Source: an uncultured Fidelibacterota bacterium (GTDB lineage Bacteria; Fidelibacterota; Marinisomatia; Marinisomatales; UBA1611). Taken from it: 38,116 nucleotides of DNA. The position numbers and the translations under genes were made by a program. Under the pieces are notes generated by a model that worked only from the letters and a program-made list of their open reading frames with translations, had not been told where the DNA came from and ran no database searches. Positions 8,952 through 17,002 of the stretch are shown piece by piece (the stretch's first letter is position 1; every line of letters begins with the position of its first letter). Location of the stretch: contig CACLYL010000009.1 of NCBI GenBank assembly GCA_902611135.1, positions 1 to 38,116 of the forward strand, in the 5' to 3' direction.

Positions 8952-10501
8952 TGGATGAATTAAAAATCAACGGTGTACTGATCCTTGATTTTGGATCACA
9001 ATATACTCAACTCATTGCTAGAAGAGTTAGAGAAGAAAATGTCTACTCAGAAGTTGTTAGTCCTAATATCAAATTATCTAAAGTGTTGGATAGGAAGCCT
9101 GCATGTATAATTCTTTCTGGTGGACCTTCAAGCGTCTATGAAAAAGGGGCTGCTAAGTTTGATTTGAAAATCTTGGAATTGAAAATTCCAATTCTTGGTA
9201 TTTGCTATGGTTTACATTTATTAGTTCAAGGCTATGGAGGTAAAGTAAAAAGTTCAGATATAGGTGAATATGGCTTAGCAACAATAAAAGTAACTAAAAA
9301 TTCTATTTTATTTGATAAAATACCAAAAGTTTCTAAAGTATGGATGAGCCATGGGGATTTAGTTTCAAAACTTCCAAGTAACTGGGATACATTAGCAAAA
9401 TCATCCAACGGTATTATTGCTGCTATATCAAATCGAGATGAAACATTTGTTGCTACACAATTTCATCCAGAGGTTGTTCATACAATTGAGGGCGCTAAAA
9501 TTATTAGGAACTTTATATTTAAAATAGCTAAGTGTAAAAGGAATTGGACAGCGAATAATTTTATAGAATCACAAACTAAATTAATTCAAAAGTTAGTTCC
9601 AAAAGGTAATGTTTTAGTAGGCGTTAGTGGGGGGGTAGATTCCTCTGTAGTTGCTGCACTTTTAAATAAAGCTATTGGTAATAGGGCAATTTCAGTATTG
9701 ATTGATCATGGACTATTAAGGAAAAATGAGGCTGAAATTTGCGTTTCTTCATTGCAAACAGGTCTGAATATAAATATACACCTGTTCGATCAATCTAGGA
9801 TATTTTTAAAAAAACTTGATAATATAGTTGATCCCGAATTGAAGCGCAAAATTATAGGTAATCAATTTATTTATTCATTTGAAAAAATAGCTAAAGATTT
9901 TAAAGATACAAAGTTTTTAGCTCAGGGTACGCTCTACCCTGATGTTATTGAAAGCGGATTAAATGAGGGTAAGAATTCTAATGTAATAAAAAGTCATCAT
10001 AATGTTGGCGGATTACCAGAAAAAATGAATTTCAGATTGATAGAACCTTTAAGAGAATTATTTAAAGATGAAGTCCGGAAGGTTGGTTTAGAATTAGGAA
10101 TTTCAAAAAAATTAATATTTAGGCATCCATTCCCAGGACCAGGTCTTGCTATCAGGATCATTGGTAAAATAACTAAAAAAAGAGTAAAAGTGCTTCAGAA
10201 AGCGGATAAAATATTCATTGATATTTTACATGAGGATAATTTGTATGAAAAAATATGGCAAGCATTTGCAATTTTAATACCTGTCAAGACTGTTGGAGTC
10301 ATGGGTGATAAAAGGACTTATGAAAATATAATTGCAATAAGATCGGTGACAAGCACTGATGGTATGACAGCAGATTGGTATCCGATGCCGCATAGAACAT
10401 TAAATAAAATCTCTAATAAAATTTTAAATTCTGTAAAAGGTGTGAATAGAGTAGTATATGATATTACATCTAAGCCTCCTGGGACGATAGAGTGGGAATA
10501 A
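8951..10501 (+). CDS. guaA: GMP synthase (glutamine-hydrolysing)
   Basis: 516 residues; converts XMP to GMP using ATP and glutamine. The class I glutaminase domain (~8-190) has the nucleophile Cys (~85) in 'GICYG' and the His/Glu pair in 'FHPEV'. The ATP-pyrophosphatase P-loop 'SGGVDSS' is at ~225, and the C-terminal dimerisation domain ends in 'KPPGTIEWE', as expected. A TTG one codon earlier (8948) is also in frame, but the ATG at 8951 sharing a base with the surE stop is the better start. The residues after the nucleophile elbow read Leu-His rather than the common Met-Gln, a small divergence of unknown meaning. Confidence 0.96.
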   Translation: MDELKINGVLILDFGSQYTQLIARRVREENVYSEVVSPNIKLSKVLDRKPACIILSGGPSSVYEKGAAKFDLKILELKIPILGICYGLHLLVQGYGGKVKSSDIGEYGLATIKVTKNSILFDKIPKVSKVWMSHGDLVSKLPSNWDTLAKSSNGIIAAISNRDETFVATQFHPEVVHTIEGAKIIRNFIFKIAKCKRNWTANNFIESQTKLIQKLVPKGNVLVGVSGGVDSSVVAALLNKAIGNRAISVLIDHGLLRKNEAEICVSSLQTGLNINIHLFDQSRIFLKKLDNIVDPELKRKIIGNQFIYSFEKIAKDFKDTKFLAQGTLYPDVIESGLNEGKNSNVIKSHHNVGGLPEKMNFRLIEPLRELFKDEVRKVGLELGISKKLIFRHPFPGPGLAIRIIGKITKKRVKVLQKADKIFIDILHEDNLYEKIWQAFAILIPVKTVGVMGDKRTYENIIAIRSVTSTDGMTADWYPMPHRTLNKISNKILNSVKGVNRVVYDITSKPPGTIEWE

Positions 10502-10541
10502 ATTCAAAATAATTTACATTAAATATACTTTTTTTATTTGC

Positions 10542-10958
10542 ATGAATTTTTTACTTGTCAATAGTTCGACAAAAAGGATATTGATTCTTTCTTTTACTTT
10601 TTGTTTTTTGGATGCTCAAAATCAAAAATATACTATCAATAGTTTGGTGCAAAAAAAAGGAAGTTTCTATAATAAAATGAGTAATAAGCCAATTACTGGA
10701 AAGTTATTTTTTGAATTTATGGATAATAAAAATATTATCTTATTGCCTGTAGGCAAATTGGTAGGAGGGAAAAAACATGGATTATGGACGAGGTACTGGA
10801 GCAATGGATTGAAGAAAAGTCAGGGATTTTACTTTGATTCACTAAAAGAGGAATTTTGGTATGTGTGGTCACATGATGGCTTAAAGTATTTAGAAATAAA
10901 ATATAAAGATAATCAACTAATCCACTTTACAAATTGTATCGTAGATAGCTGTGATTAA
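10542..10958 (+). CDS. Secreted MORN-like repeat protein (paralogue 1)
   Basis: 138 residues. The hydrophobic stretch at ~13-23, ending near 'FLDAQ', looks like a signal peptide, so the protein is probably exported. The middle has two MORN_2-type repeats ('GKKHGLWTRYWSNG', then 'EEFWYVWSHDG') of the kind in YwqK-like proteins. It ends with a Cys pair spaced by four residues ('CIVDSC'). The next gene starts at the base after its stop and shares the N-terminal pattern Y-x-I-N-x-[LV]-x2-K-x-G-x-[FY]-Y and the C-terminal Cys pair, so the two are tandem paralogues. Function unknown; MORN_2 repeats usually mediate protein or membrane contact. It starts 40 bp after guaA. Confidence 0.75.
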   Translation: MNFLLVNSSTKRILILSFTFCFLDAQNQKYTINSLVQKKGSFYNKMSNKPITGKLFFEFMDNKNIILLPVGKLVGGKKHGLWTRYWSNGLKKSQGFYFDSLKEEFWYVWSHDGLKYLEIKYKDNQLIHFTNCIVDSCD

Positions 10959-11600
10959 ATGTTATTAAAATTTTTTAGTTTATATCTTCTTCTTTCTTTT
11001 CTATTTTCTAATGAGAGGTATATGATTAATGAAGTAGCTAATAAAAGTGGTATTTATTATAGTAAGGCAGATGAAGATTTACTTATCACAGGAGACATAT
11101 ATTCTTATTTTGATGGCAGAGAAGTATATAATGGATTCATATCCGATGGTTATAAGGTTGGAAAATGGATAGACTATTATACTACTGGTAATAGAAGAGG
11201 CGAATTTATGTATAAAAATGGATTAATGAACGGTCCTTATACACTCTGGTATAAAAATGAAGTCAAAGGAGAGTATGGGTTCCATAAAAATAATAAAAAA
11301 GATAAATTAATAATTAAATGGGACCAAAAAGGTCAAAAACTTAGCTCAGTTACGTTTAAAGAGGATCTTTTTCATGGAGAAGTAATCTTTTTTAACTCTG
11401 ATGGAAGTGTCAAATATTCTGGTATTTACAAAGAAGGTCGTTGTGTTCACGGTACAAAAAAAAATTATAGACATAAAAATAATTTTCCAAATCCAGTTTA
11501 TGAAATTTTTAAAGACGGAAAATTAGTGAAATTAGTATGGTTAGATAATGAAGACAAAATACTAGAAACAGTAGACTGTATAAAGACAAACTGCAATTAG
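10959..11600 (+). CDS. Secreted MORN-like repeat protein (paralogue 2)
   Basis: 213 residues with a clear signal peptide (hydrophobic ~4-16, cleavage near 'FLFSNE'). At least four MORN_2-type repeats follow, e.g. 'GYKVGKWIDYYTTGN', 'GLMNGPYTLWYKNE', 'DLFHGEVIFFNSDGS'. The C-terminus carries the Cys-x4-Cys motif of the upstream paralogue ('CIKTNC'). It abuts that gene with no spacer, so it is probably translated by coupling. It is about 75 residues longer than its partner because of extra repeats. No enzyme motif is visible; an envelope or surface interaction role is inference. Confidence 0.78.
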   Translation: MLLKFFSLYLLLSFLFSNERYMINEVANKSGIYYSKADEDLLITGDIYSYFDGREVYNGFISDGYKVGKWIDYYTTGNRRGEFMYKNGLMNGPYTLWYKNEVKGEYGFHKNNKKDKLIIKWDQKGQKLSSVTFKEDLFHGEVIFFNSDGSVKYSGIYKEGRCVHGTKKNYRHKNNFPNPVYEIFKDGKLVKLVWLDNEDKILETVDCIKTNCN

Positions 11601-11695
11601 CTGAATATTATATTTGTTTAAAATTTAAAGAAAAAAAATATTAAATGAGTAGGAGATGGTTGCCTTTCCTTACGTACTGTAATGCTCAAGCAAAA

Positions 11696-12187
11696 CTATT
11701 TCAATTTAATTTGTGATAAATCAAAATATATTTCATCTTTACTTAAGGAAGATTTACAAGTAAATATTAGACCTTCGGCTTTTAATTGTGGATTTGCGCC
11801 TTTAACAATAGATAGCTGAAGAGGCTTATCAATATCAATTACTTCATAAACAAGATTAGAAATGAATGATTGACCCTTTTTTACATCAAAAACAACAGAC
11901 TTTTTACTTAAAAATGGATCAATATTTGCAATCTGTTGACCTTTAGAATTATATAACTTATGGAAAAGCAACGCTGAATAATTGAAATTCTTCCTATCAA
12001 TATTTTTCACTTCAATCTTTAAGTGAATGTTGGATTCTACTTTTTTAGCTTCTATCAACTTGTACTCTACTCCATTCAAATTTTTTGAAGTACCAATTTT
12101 TAACAAAGAATGACTAGATCCATCTTGACTAAATAGCATCGAGACCAAAAGTACTGAAATAAATTTTAGGAAAGGTTTTAACATCAT
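11696..12187 (-). CDS. Small exported protein of unknown function
   Basis: 163 residues from the ATG at 12187. The frame extends to 12250 with a further 21 residues, but these would precede the signal peptide: Met-Met-Leu-Lys followed by a hydrophobic run ending 'LFSQDGSS' is a typical export signal, so the internal start is chosen. The mature part (~140 residues) is beta-rich, with alternating hydrophobic residues and phrases such as 'NIHLKIEVKNIDRKNFNY' that resemble DUF4352/immunoglobulin-like small exported domains. This is resemblance only. It lies downstream of motAB on the same strand and faces the MORN genes tail to tail. Confidence 0.65.
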   Translation of the reverse strand: MMLKPFLKFISVLLVSMLFSQDGSSHSLLKIGTSKNLNGVEYKLIEAKKVESNIHLKIEVKNIDRKNFNYSALLFHKLYNSKGQQIANIDPFLSKKSVVFDVKKGQSFISNLVYEVIDIDKPLQLSIVKGANPQLKAEGLIFTCKSSLSKDEIYFDLSQIKLK

Positions 12188-12332
12188 ATAATCCGCATTA
12201 TAAGGTTGTAAGTATGTGAAATTTTTAGATAAAAATAATATCTTCGACAAAAATTAGATTATAAAAATCTCATTATCAATAGTAAATATTTAAGGAGTAG
12301 TAAAATTAATTTTTTTAGAGGCGTAATCTTTA

Positions 12333-13082
12333 TTAAAGAGTGATCTCTAAATCAGGCTCTGTCAGTTTTTTCTTTTGTACAGTAGCATCTAAATATATTT
12401 CAACTCTCCGGTTTCTAGCTCTAGCCTCTGCTCTTTTCTTACGATCCTTAATATTTTCAACCTGGATTTCAGGGCGATACTCTCCGTAACCGAGTGCAGA
12501 GAATCTAGATGCTGGGAAACCAGTGATATTCGCTAGAAGTTGCACCATACTTAGGGATCTTGCAGAGCTTAGTTGCCAATTATTTTCGAAGTTATACCCA
12601 CTAGGAAGAGGTAAATCATCTGTATGTCCCTCAACTCTAATTTCAACAAAAAGCGTATCCTTTTTATCCCTCAATCGCTTTATTAAACTTCTACGTTTTT
12701 TAACATTCACCGGATCATTTTTAGAATATATGTTGAATAATGGTGCGTTAACCGTAACTCCTCCAATATTTTGCAACAATGGTAATAACCTATCATTAAT
12801 TTTATCAGATGCCGAGGGAAAAATTTTTCCTCTAAGAGTAATTTTTACACCCTTATCTTCCCGTATTATTTCAACATTTTTATTTCTTATATTCTTTTTT
12901 AACACTTCCTCAGTTTCATCCAATAGTTTACTTATTTCTTTTTCAACTAGTTTTTCATCCTCATTTAAGATAACAAGAAGAAGCACAAAAAATGTCAATA
13001 AAAGAGTAACCAAATCAGCATACGGTATTGCCCAACGATTTGATTTGGCCCAAAGTTCGTCAGAAGATAATTTTTTACCCAT
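12333..13082 (-). CDS. motB: MotB-like stator subunit with OmpA peptidoglycan-binding domain
   Basis: 249 residues. A short N-terminus ends in one TM helix starting 'YADLVTLLLTFFVLLL'; D23 occupies the position of the essential ion-carrying Asp of MotB/PomB. A coiled-coil-like Lys/Glu-rich plug and linker follow (~40-75). The C-terminal OmpA-like domain (~140-240) has 'VEGHTDDLP' and 'ARARNRRVEIYL', the peptidoglycan-binding signature. With MotA it should form an ion-driven, wall-anchored stator. It starts 7 bp after the motA stop. No flagellar gene is in the window, so the driven machine is unknown; GldLM, TolQR and ZorAB look less likely from domain layout. Confidence 0.85.
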   Translation of the reverse strand: MGKKLSSDELWAKSNRWAIPYADLVTLLLTFFVLLLVILNEDEKLVEKEISKLLDETEEVLKKNIRNKNVEIIREDKGVKITLRGKIFPSASDKINDRLLPLLQNIGGVTVNAPLFNIYSKNDPVNVKKRRSLIKRLRDKKDTLFVEIRVEGHTDDLPLPSGYNFENNWQLSSARSLSMVQLLANITGFPASRFSALGYGEYRPEIQVENIKDRKKRAEARARNRRVEIYLDATVQKKKLTEPDLEITL

Positions 13083-13089
13083 TTATTTG

Positions 13090-14079
13090 TTACGATCTTG
13101 CACGATTTTCATCCTCCAGTTCCAGTACAACCTCTGGAGGAACCATAGTCATCAGTTTTTCTTTAATTATTATTGGATGCTCATTTTGCTTTATGGATAC
13201 CACGCCTTCAATGATAACTTGTTTATGTAACATTTCCATTTCATCTTTACGCTTGAGTTTACCTCCCATAGGAGTGAAAATAAGATTGGCTAGAACTACA
13301 CCATAAAAAGTGGTAACTAGAGCCATCGCCATTCCTGCTAAAAGTCCAGAAAACTTTTCAGCAGTGGACTGTTCAGCTCCTGCTGAATCTCCAGCTCCAA
13401 ACCCGTTCATCATAATAACGAGTCCCATAACAGTGCCCATCATTCCAAAAGCTGGGGCATATGATGCCATATAGTTAAATAACTCTGCTCCTGCTATGTG
13501 TCGATTTTCAATTGCTTCTTTTTCATTATTCAGTAGATATCTCAATCGATCAACTTCTTTTTCATTAATGGCAATTTCAATACCTTTCCTAAAAAATTTA
13601 TTAGCCATGTTTTCCAGGTCAGCCTCCAGAGAAAGAATACCATCTTTTCTGGCCTTTGTAGCCCTTTCACAAATTCTATCAATAGTACCCACATAATCAT
13701 AGGACTCGTCTCTGAAGACAACCTGAGCTATCTTTATTATATCCGCAAAAGCAGATATTGGTAGGTTAACAAAAGTAGCTGCAATAACTCCAAAAAATAC
13801 TAAGGCTAGAGATTTTATATCGTAAAAATAATTTACATTTTCAAGAAAACCTCTTATTATACCTGGTTCTAGACCAAACATATCAAGCCTCGCTGGGCCG
13901 TCATCGCTTGCAGCAACAAAAAAACCTACGGGGTTTAATAGTATTCTGTTTATATAATATTTAAAAGTTCCCTGTTCTATTTCATGCAATCCTGGGACAT
14001 TAAAATAACCTATTCCAAAGATCACAAACAGTCCTAAAGATATTCCAACGATACTACCAAAATCTAGCTTGCTTTTCAA
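13090..14079 (-). CDS. motA: MotA-like stator subunit with extended TM1-TM2 loop
   Basis: 329 residues with four predicted TM helices (~7-25, 91-110, 203-225, 245-270), a charged cytoplasmic loop (~111-200) and the MotA core 'APAFGMMGTVMGLVIMM' (P209) plus 'TTFYGVVLANLIFTP'. The family match is clear. The ~65-residue segment between TM1 and TM2 is unusual; E. coli MotA has only about ten residues there. The start is TTG at 14079: no in-frame ATG or GTG lies just upstream, and AGGG precedes it by 7 nt. It is the first gene of the minus-strand block, with motB 7 bp downstream, and is divergent from the lipoprotein gene at 14243. Confidence 0.85.
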   Translation of the reverse strand: MKSKLDFGSIVGISLGLFVIFGIGYFNVPGLHEIEQGTFKYYINRILLNPVGFFVAASDDGPARLDMFGLEPGIIRGFLENVNYFYDIKSLALVFFGVIAATFVNLPISAFADIIKIAQVVFRDESYDYVGTIDRICERATKARKDGILSLEADLENMANKFFRKGIEIAINEKEVDRLRYLLNNEKEAIENRHIAGAELFNYMASYAPAFGMMGTVMGLVIMMNGFGAGDSAGAEQSTAEKFSGLLAGMAMALVTTFYGVVLANLIFTPMGGKLKRKDEMEMLHKQVIIEGVVSIKQNEHPIIIKEKLMTMVPPEVVLELEDENRARS

Positions 14080-14095
14080 ACTGATACCCTACCCT

Positions 14096-14111
14096 CAACT
14101 TTTCAAAGTTG
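14096..14111. promoter_or_regulatory. Perfect 7-bp inverted repeat in the motA leader
   Basis: CAACTTT-TC-AAAGTTG is a perfect dyad with a 2-nt centre, 17 bp upstream of the motA start and just before its ribosome binding site. A TATAAA-like -10 element for motA (minus strand, 14122-14127, with a weak TTAATA 17 bp further up) would place the transcript start next to the dyad. It could be an operator or a small mRNA hairpin. In DNA this AT-rich a chance origin cannot be excluded. Confidence 0.3.
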
Positions 14112-14242
14112 TATCTTTTATTTTATAGTAATAAAAATTACTTCTATTAAACCTAAAATTAATATAAATGATAAAAAATTTCTTTATTTTTTTTAAGTTA
14201 TTGGTAATTCAAAAGTTTTTTCTATGAGAAAATTCATATAAT

Positions 14243-15154
14243 ATGATAAACATTAATAAAAATAATAATAAAATATCTTTGAACTTTTCTGGTAATTACC
14301 CTCTATTGTACCTTTTATCACTTATTTGCTCTACAACTTTAACTTCTTGTTTGTTTTTTTCTAAGCAGGAAATAAAAATTACGAAGAATGAGTTATCAGG
14401 TAAGAAAATATACCTCGTTGAACTTGGGCCAGAATATCAAAAAACTAAAAATTTTAATAAAGTTTGGTCAAAAATATATGCAAATAAATTCTATCCTTAC
14501 AGGAAACTATTGAGGAGGGAATTTGAAATTTTAGGTCAATCAAAAATTGATGGTATAAATTATTTTATAATTCAAGACAATAAAAATAAACTCTTTAAGT
14601 CTGAATTAGAAATTGATAGTGCTGGCAAAATCATAAATCCAAATTACATACTCCTAAATGAGGATTATATGAAAGCAAAAGATTTAATTAATGGATTTAT
14701 ATGGTTAAATTTTATTGATAATGAAGATACTTTTTTAACCAAATCTGAAAATAAATTTTCAAGATTTAATAAAGTAAAAGTGGTAGATATAATGAAATTC
14801 CAAAATAGTGATACAAAGTTACCACTTTGGTTACTTATCGAAGGCATTGGAGGTTATCAGGGATATTTAAGATACGATCAATCTTTTAATAATGTTGGCT
14901 ATCAAGATCATTATTTTGTTGAAGACCCGCTATTAGAAGAATGGGATAAGAAAACTATTTCTTTTATAAGATCAGGAAAATCAATATTAGGGATGACCAA
15001 GGAGCAGGTAAGAATTTCAATTGGTAATCCTGAAATTATTAATCATACCTCAAGCAGGCATGGTATTAGTGAACAGTGGGTTTATAAATTTGAAAATTCA
15101 AATAAGCAATTTTACCAGTTTGAAGGTGGAAAATTAACATTTATAAATAAATAG
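14243..15154 (+). CDS. Lipoprotein with C-terminal BamE/SmpA-like domain
   Basis: 303 residues. A hydrophobic N-terminal segment ends in a lipobox 'LTSC' (Cys36), so a lipid-anchored envelope protein is expected. The middle ~200 residues match no family I recognise. The last ~55 residues, with 'ILGMTKEQVRISIGNPEII', a Trp-containing strand and 'FEGGKLTFI', follow the SmpA/OmlA (BamE) pattern in which a short helix-turn 'G-M-[ST]-x2-[QE]-[VL]' precedes a small sheet. The start is uncertain: a TATAAT directly abuts the ATG at 14243, and a TTG at 14279 would also keep the whole signal peptide. The LppC-like gene follows 9 bp later. Confidence 0.72.
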   Translation: MININKNNNKISLNFSGNYPLLYLLSLICSTTLTSCLFFSKQEIKITKNELSGKKIYLVELGPEYQKTKNFNKVWSKIYANKFYPYRKLLRREFEILGQSKIDGINYFIIQDNKNKLFKSELEIDSAGKIINPNYILLNEDYMKAKDLINGFIWLNFIDNEDTFLTKSENKFSRFNKVKVVDIMKFQNSDTKLPLWLLIEGIGGYQGYLRYDQSFNNVGYQDHYFVEDPLLEEWDKKTISFIRSGKSILGMTKEQVRISIGNPEIINHTSSRHGISEQWVYKFENSNKQFYQFEGGKLTFINK

Positions 15155-15163
15155 TTTGTTAAA

Positions 15164-17002
15164 ATGCTAAAAGAAAAAATAATAATGATAGCTGTTTTGA
15201 CTCTTTCTTTAGTAAAGGCTGATACTTTAGATACTACTTCCTATTATGACAAATTCAACATAGCCTTAGAATCTTTTAAACTAGGAAGATATAGGTTAGC
15301 CCAAAATCAATTTAATAAAATATTTATCCAGGATACTACGTTTGATCCAACAGTTCAAATAATGATTGCTAAAGCAATGTATTATCAAAAGGATTATGAT
15401 GGAGCTTCTAAAATTTTGAGACAACTTTTACCTAAGTTAAAAAATATTTCCTATGAAAACTATGCTAGATTAACTTTGTCAGATATATATCTGTCGAATG
15501 GGAATTATAATATAGCATATAAAAACTATTTAAAAATTCGGGCTACTCTCAAGGATTCAGCACTTATTAACGATGTGGATAATAGATTAATTTTATGTAT
15601 ATCTAATGGATTAAACGAAAATGAGGTAGAAAATCTTTTAGCAAGAGAAAAAAATAACTTCAATAGAGCAATAATTAATTTGACCAGAGCGTATATTTCA
15701 TGGCTTAATAATGACTCTTTTAATTTAAATAATGCTCTAGGTGCAATTAAATATAGATCCCTGGGTAATATATACAGAAGAATCTTTAAGAATCTAAGAA
15801 ACTTAAAAAGTAATAACCTTATAAAACCAGTTACTATAGCTGCAGTCTTGCCATTATCTGGGCCTGATTTGCAGAAAGGTAAGTCATATTTGACCGGTTT
15901 TAATAAATTTTTTAAGTCGACTGATCAAGAACTCTATTTTCGTTTATTGGTTTATGACTCAGGAGGTAATAGCATTAACACCTTGAAAATAATAAGAGAC
16001 ATTGAAGATGATAAATCAATTAAAGCAACAATTGGACCAATATTAGATGATGAGATATTAATTATTGCTGGTTTGAATCTATCAAAACCAATTTTAACAC
16101 CAAATTCTGGGTCTCTAGGTTTAGCAGAAATATCACCTAATTTATTTTTTCTTACTCCTTCCAATGAAATAATTGCTCAACGCACAGCTCAAGTTATGGT
16201 TGATTATTATGGATTTAAGAGGATTGCTGTTTTATCTCCTGCAGATAAGGAGTCAAAACTTTGCACAGACTATTTCCTAAATGAATGTAATCAATTAGGT
16301 GTTAGTCCAGTCGCTATTGAATGGTATTCAGAAAGGCCAAAGGATATTTCTAAACAATTAAAGAGTATTAGGAAAATTGCATGGAGTTTGGTAGAGGAAG
16401 AAAAAGATATAGATCAAATAATGGTAATTGATAGTTTAGATGCATTATTTGATGTTGATGTAACTGATTTCTTTTCATTGCCAGATAATGAAGAGGTTAT
16501 GGACAAAAAAGATTCATCAAAAGTCACTTTGGAAACAATCGAAGCATTTTATATACCTCTAAGAAAAGAGGAGTTAAAATATATTGGGACGCAGTTTCCG
16601 ATATATAATTTTAAGACGATTGTTTTTGGAAATGAAAATTGGTATGATATAAATCTTCTAAAAAAGGAGGAAATAGGCCCTCATTTTCAAGAGATGAAAA
16701 TCATCTCTAGGTTAATTTCCGATACTTACTCAGATGATAGAGACCTTGATATAAACTATTTTGCCTTAGCTGTCGATCAGGCTAGTCTTTTACAAAAAAT
16801 AATAAAAGAAAATTATTCAATTGACAGGCAAAATAATTTTAATACTCATTTACTTGATCCTTTTTTAGGTGAAAATATTTCCATACTCTTTCAAGGTATA
16901 AACAAAAATTCAAATGGTGCAGTTCAATTATTGAATTTTACAGATAAATTATATCCCATAGGATATTTTGATGGTAAATCAATATCTAAAATAGTAAAGT
17001 GA
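15164..17002 (+). CDS. LppC/LpoA-like periplasmic protein (TPR plus type 1 binding-protein fold)
   Basis: 612 residues. The N-terminal signal peptide (~1-19) has no lipobox Cys, so export to the periplasm is expected. Residues ~25-210 form TPR-like helical repeats ('ALESFKLGRYRLAQNQFNKI' and similar). From ~222 a periplasmic-binding-protein type 1 fold begins with 'VTIAAVLPLSGPDLQKGKSY', then 'IGPILDDE' and 'ILTPNSGS', as in LppC/LpoA and branched-chain amino-acid receptors. LpoA activates penicillin-binding protein PBP1a in gammaproteobacteria; that the same holds here is inference. An uncharacterised ligand-binding role is the alternative. The stop overlaps the pgeF start. Confidence 0.78.
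   Translation: MLKEKIIMIAVLTLSLVKADTLDTTSYYDKFNIALESFKLGRYRLAQNQFNKIFIQDTTFDPTVQIMIAKAMYYQKDYDGASKILRQLLPKLKNISYENYARLTLSDIYLSNGNYNIAYKNYLKIRATLKDSALINDVDNRLILCISNGLNENEVENLLAREKNNFNRAIINLTRAYISWLNNDSFNLNNALGAIKYRSLGNIYRRIFKNLRNLKSNNLIKPVTIAAVLPLSGPDLQKGKSYLTGFNKFFKSTDQELYFRLLVYDSGGNSINTLKIIRDIEDDKSIKATIGPILDDEILIIAGLNLSKPILTPNSGSLGLAEISPNLFFLTPSNEIIAQRTAQVMVDYYGFKRIAVLSPADKESKLCTDYFLNECNQLGVSPVAIEWYSERPKDISKQLKSIRKIAWSLVEEEKDIDQIMVIDSLDALFDVDVTDFFSLPDNEEVMDKKDSSKVTLETIEAFYIPLRKEELKYIGTQFPIYNFKTIVFGNENWYDINLLKKEEIGPHFQEMKIISRLISDTYSDDRDLDINYFALAVDQASLLQKIIKENYSIDRQNNFNTHLLDPFLGENISILFQGINKNSNGAVQLLNFTDKLYPIGYFDGKSISKIVK

Noticed and set aside
10542-11600. Toxin-antitoxin pair (YwqK-like MORN proteins are sometimes annotated as antitoxins)
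   Set aside because: Both proteins have signal peptides and are paralogues of each other; no toxin-like partner is present.
11601-11695. Possible bidirectional terminator at the tail-to-tail junction
   Set aside because: Only an imperfect stem (AGTA/TACT and GGAGA/TTTCC with bulges) is present and no T-run follows it.
11645-11719. A 23-codon plus-strand ORF in the gap between the MORN genes and the minus-strand block
   Set aside because: No clear ribosome binding site, no family features, and it overlaps the end of the minus-strand gene; chance is likely.
12523-13306. Long plus-strand ORFs (235 and 92 residues) opposite motB and motA
   Set aside because: They are antisense shadows of two well-supported minus-strand genes; their translations are Ser/Phe/Leu-rich with no recognisable domain.
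12333-14079. ZorAB of a Zorya anti-phage system
   Set aside because: MotA lacks the long C-terminal tail of ZorA and no ZorC, ZorD or ZorE gene is adjacent.
12333-14079. TolQR/ExbBD or GldLM energiser
   Set aside because: Four TM helices in the larger subunit with the 'PAFGMMGTVMG' core and an OmpA domain on the smaller one fit MotAB better than three-TM TolQ or GldLM.
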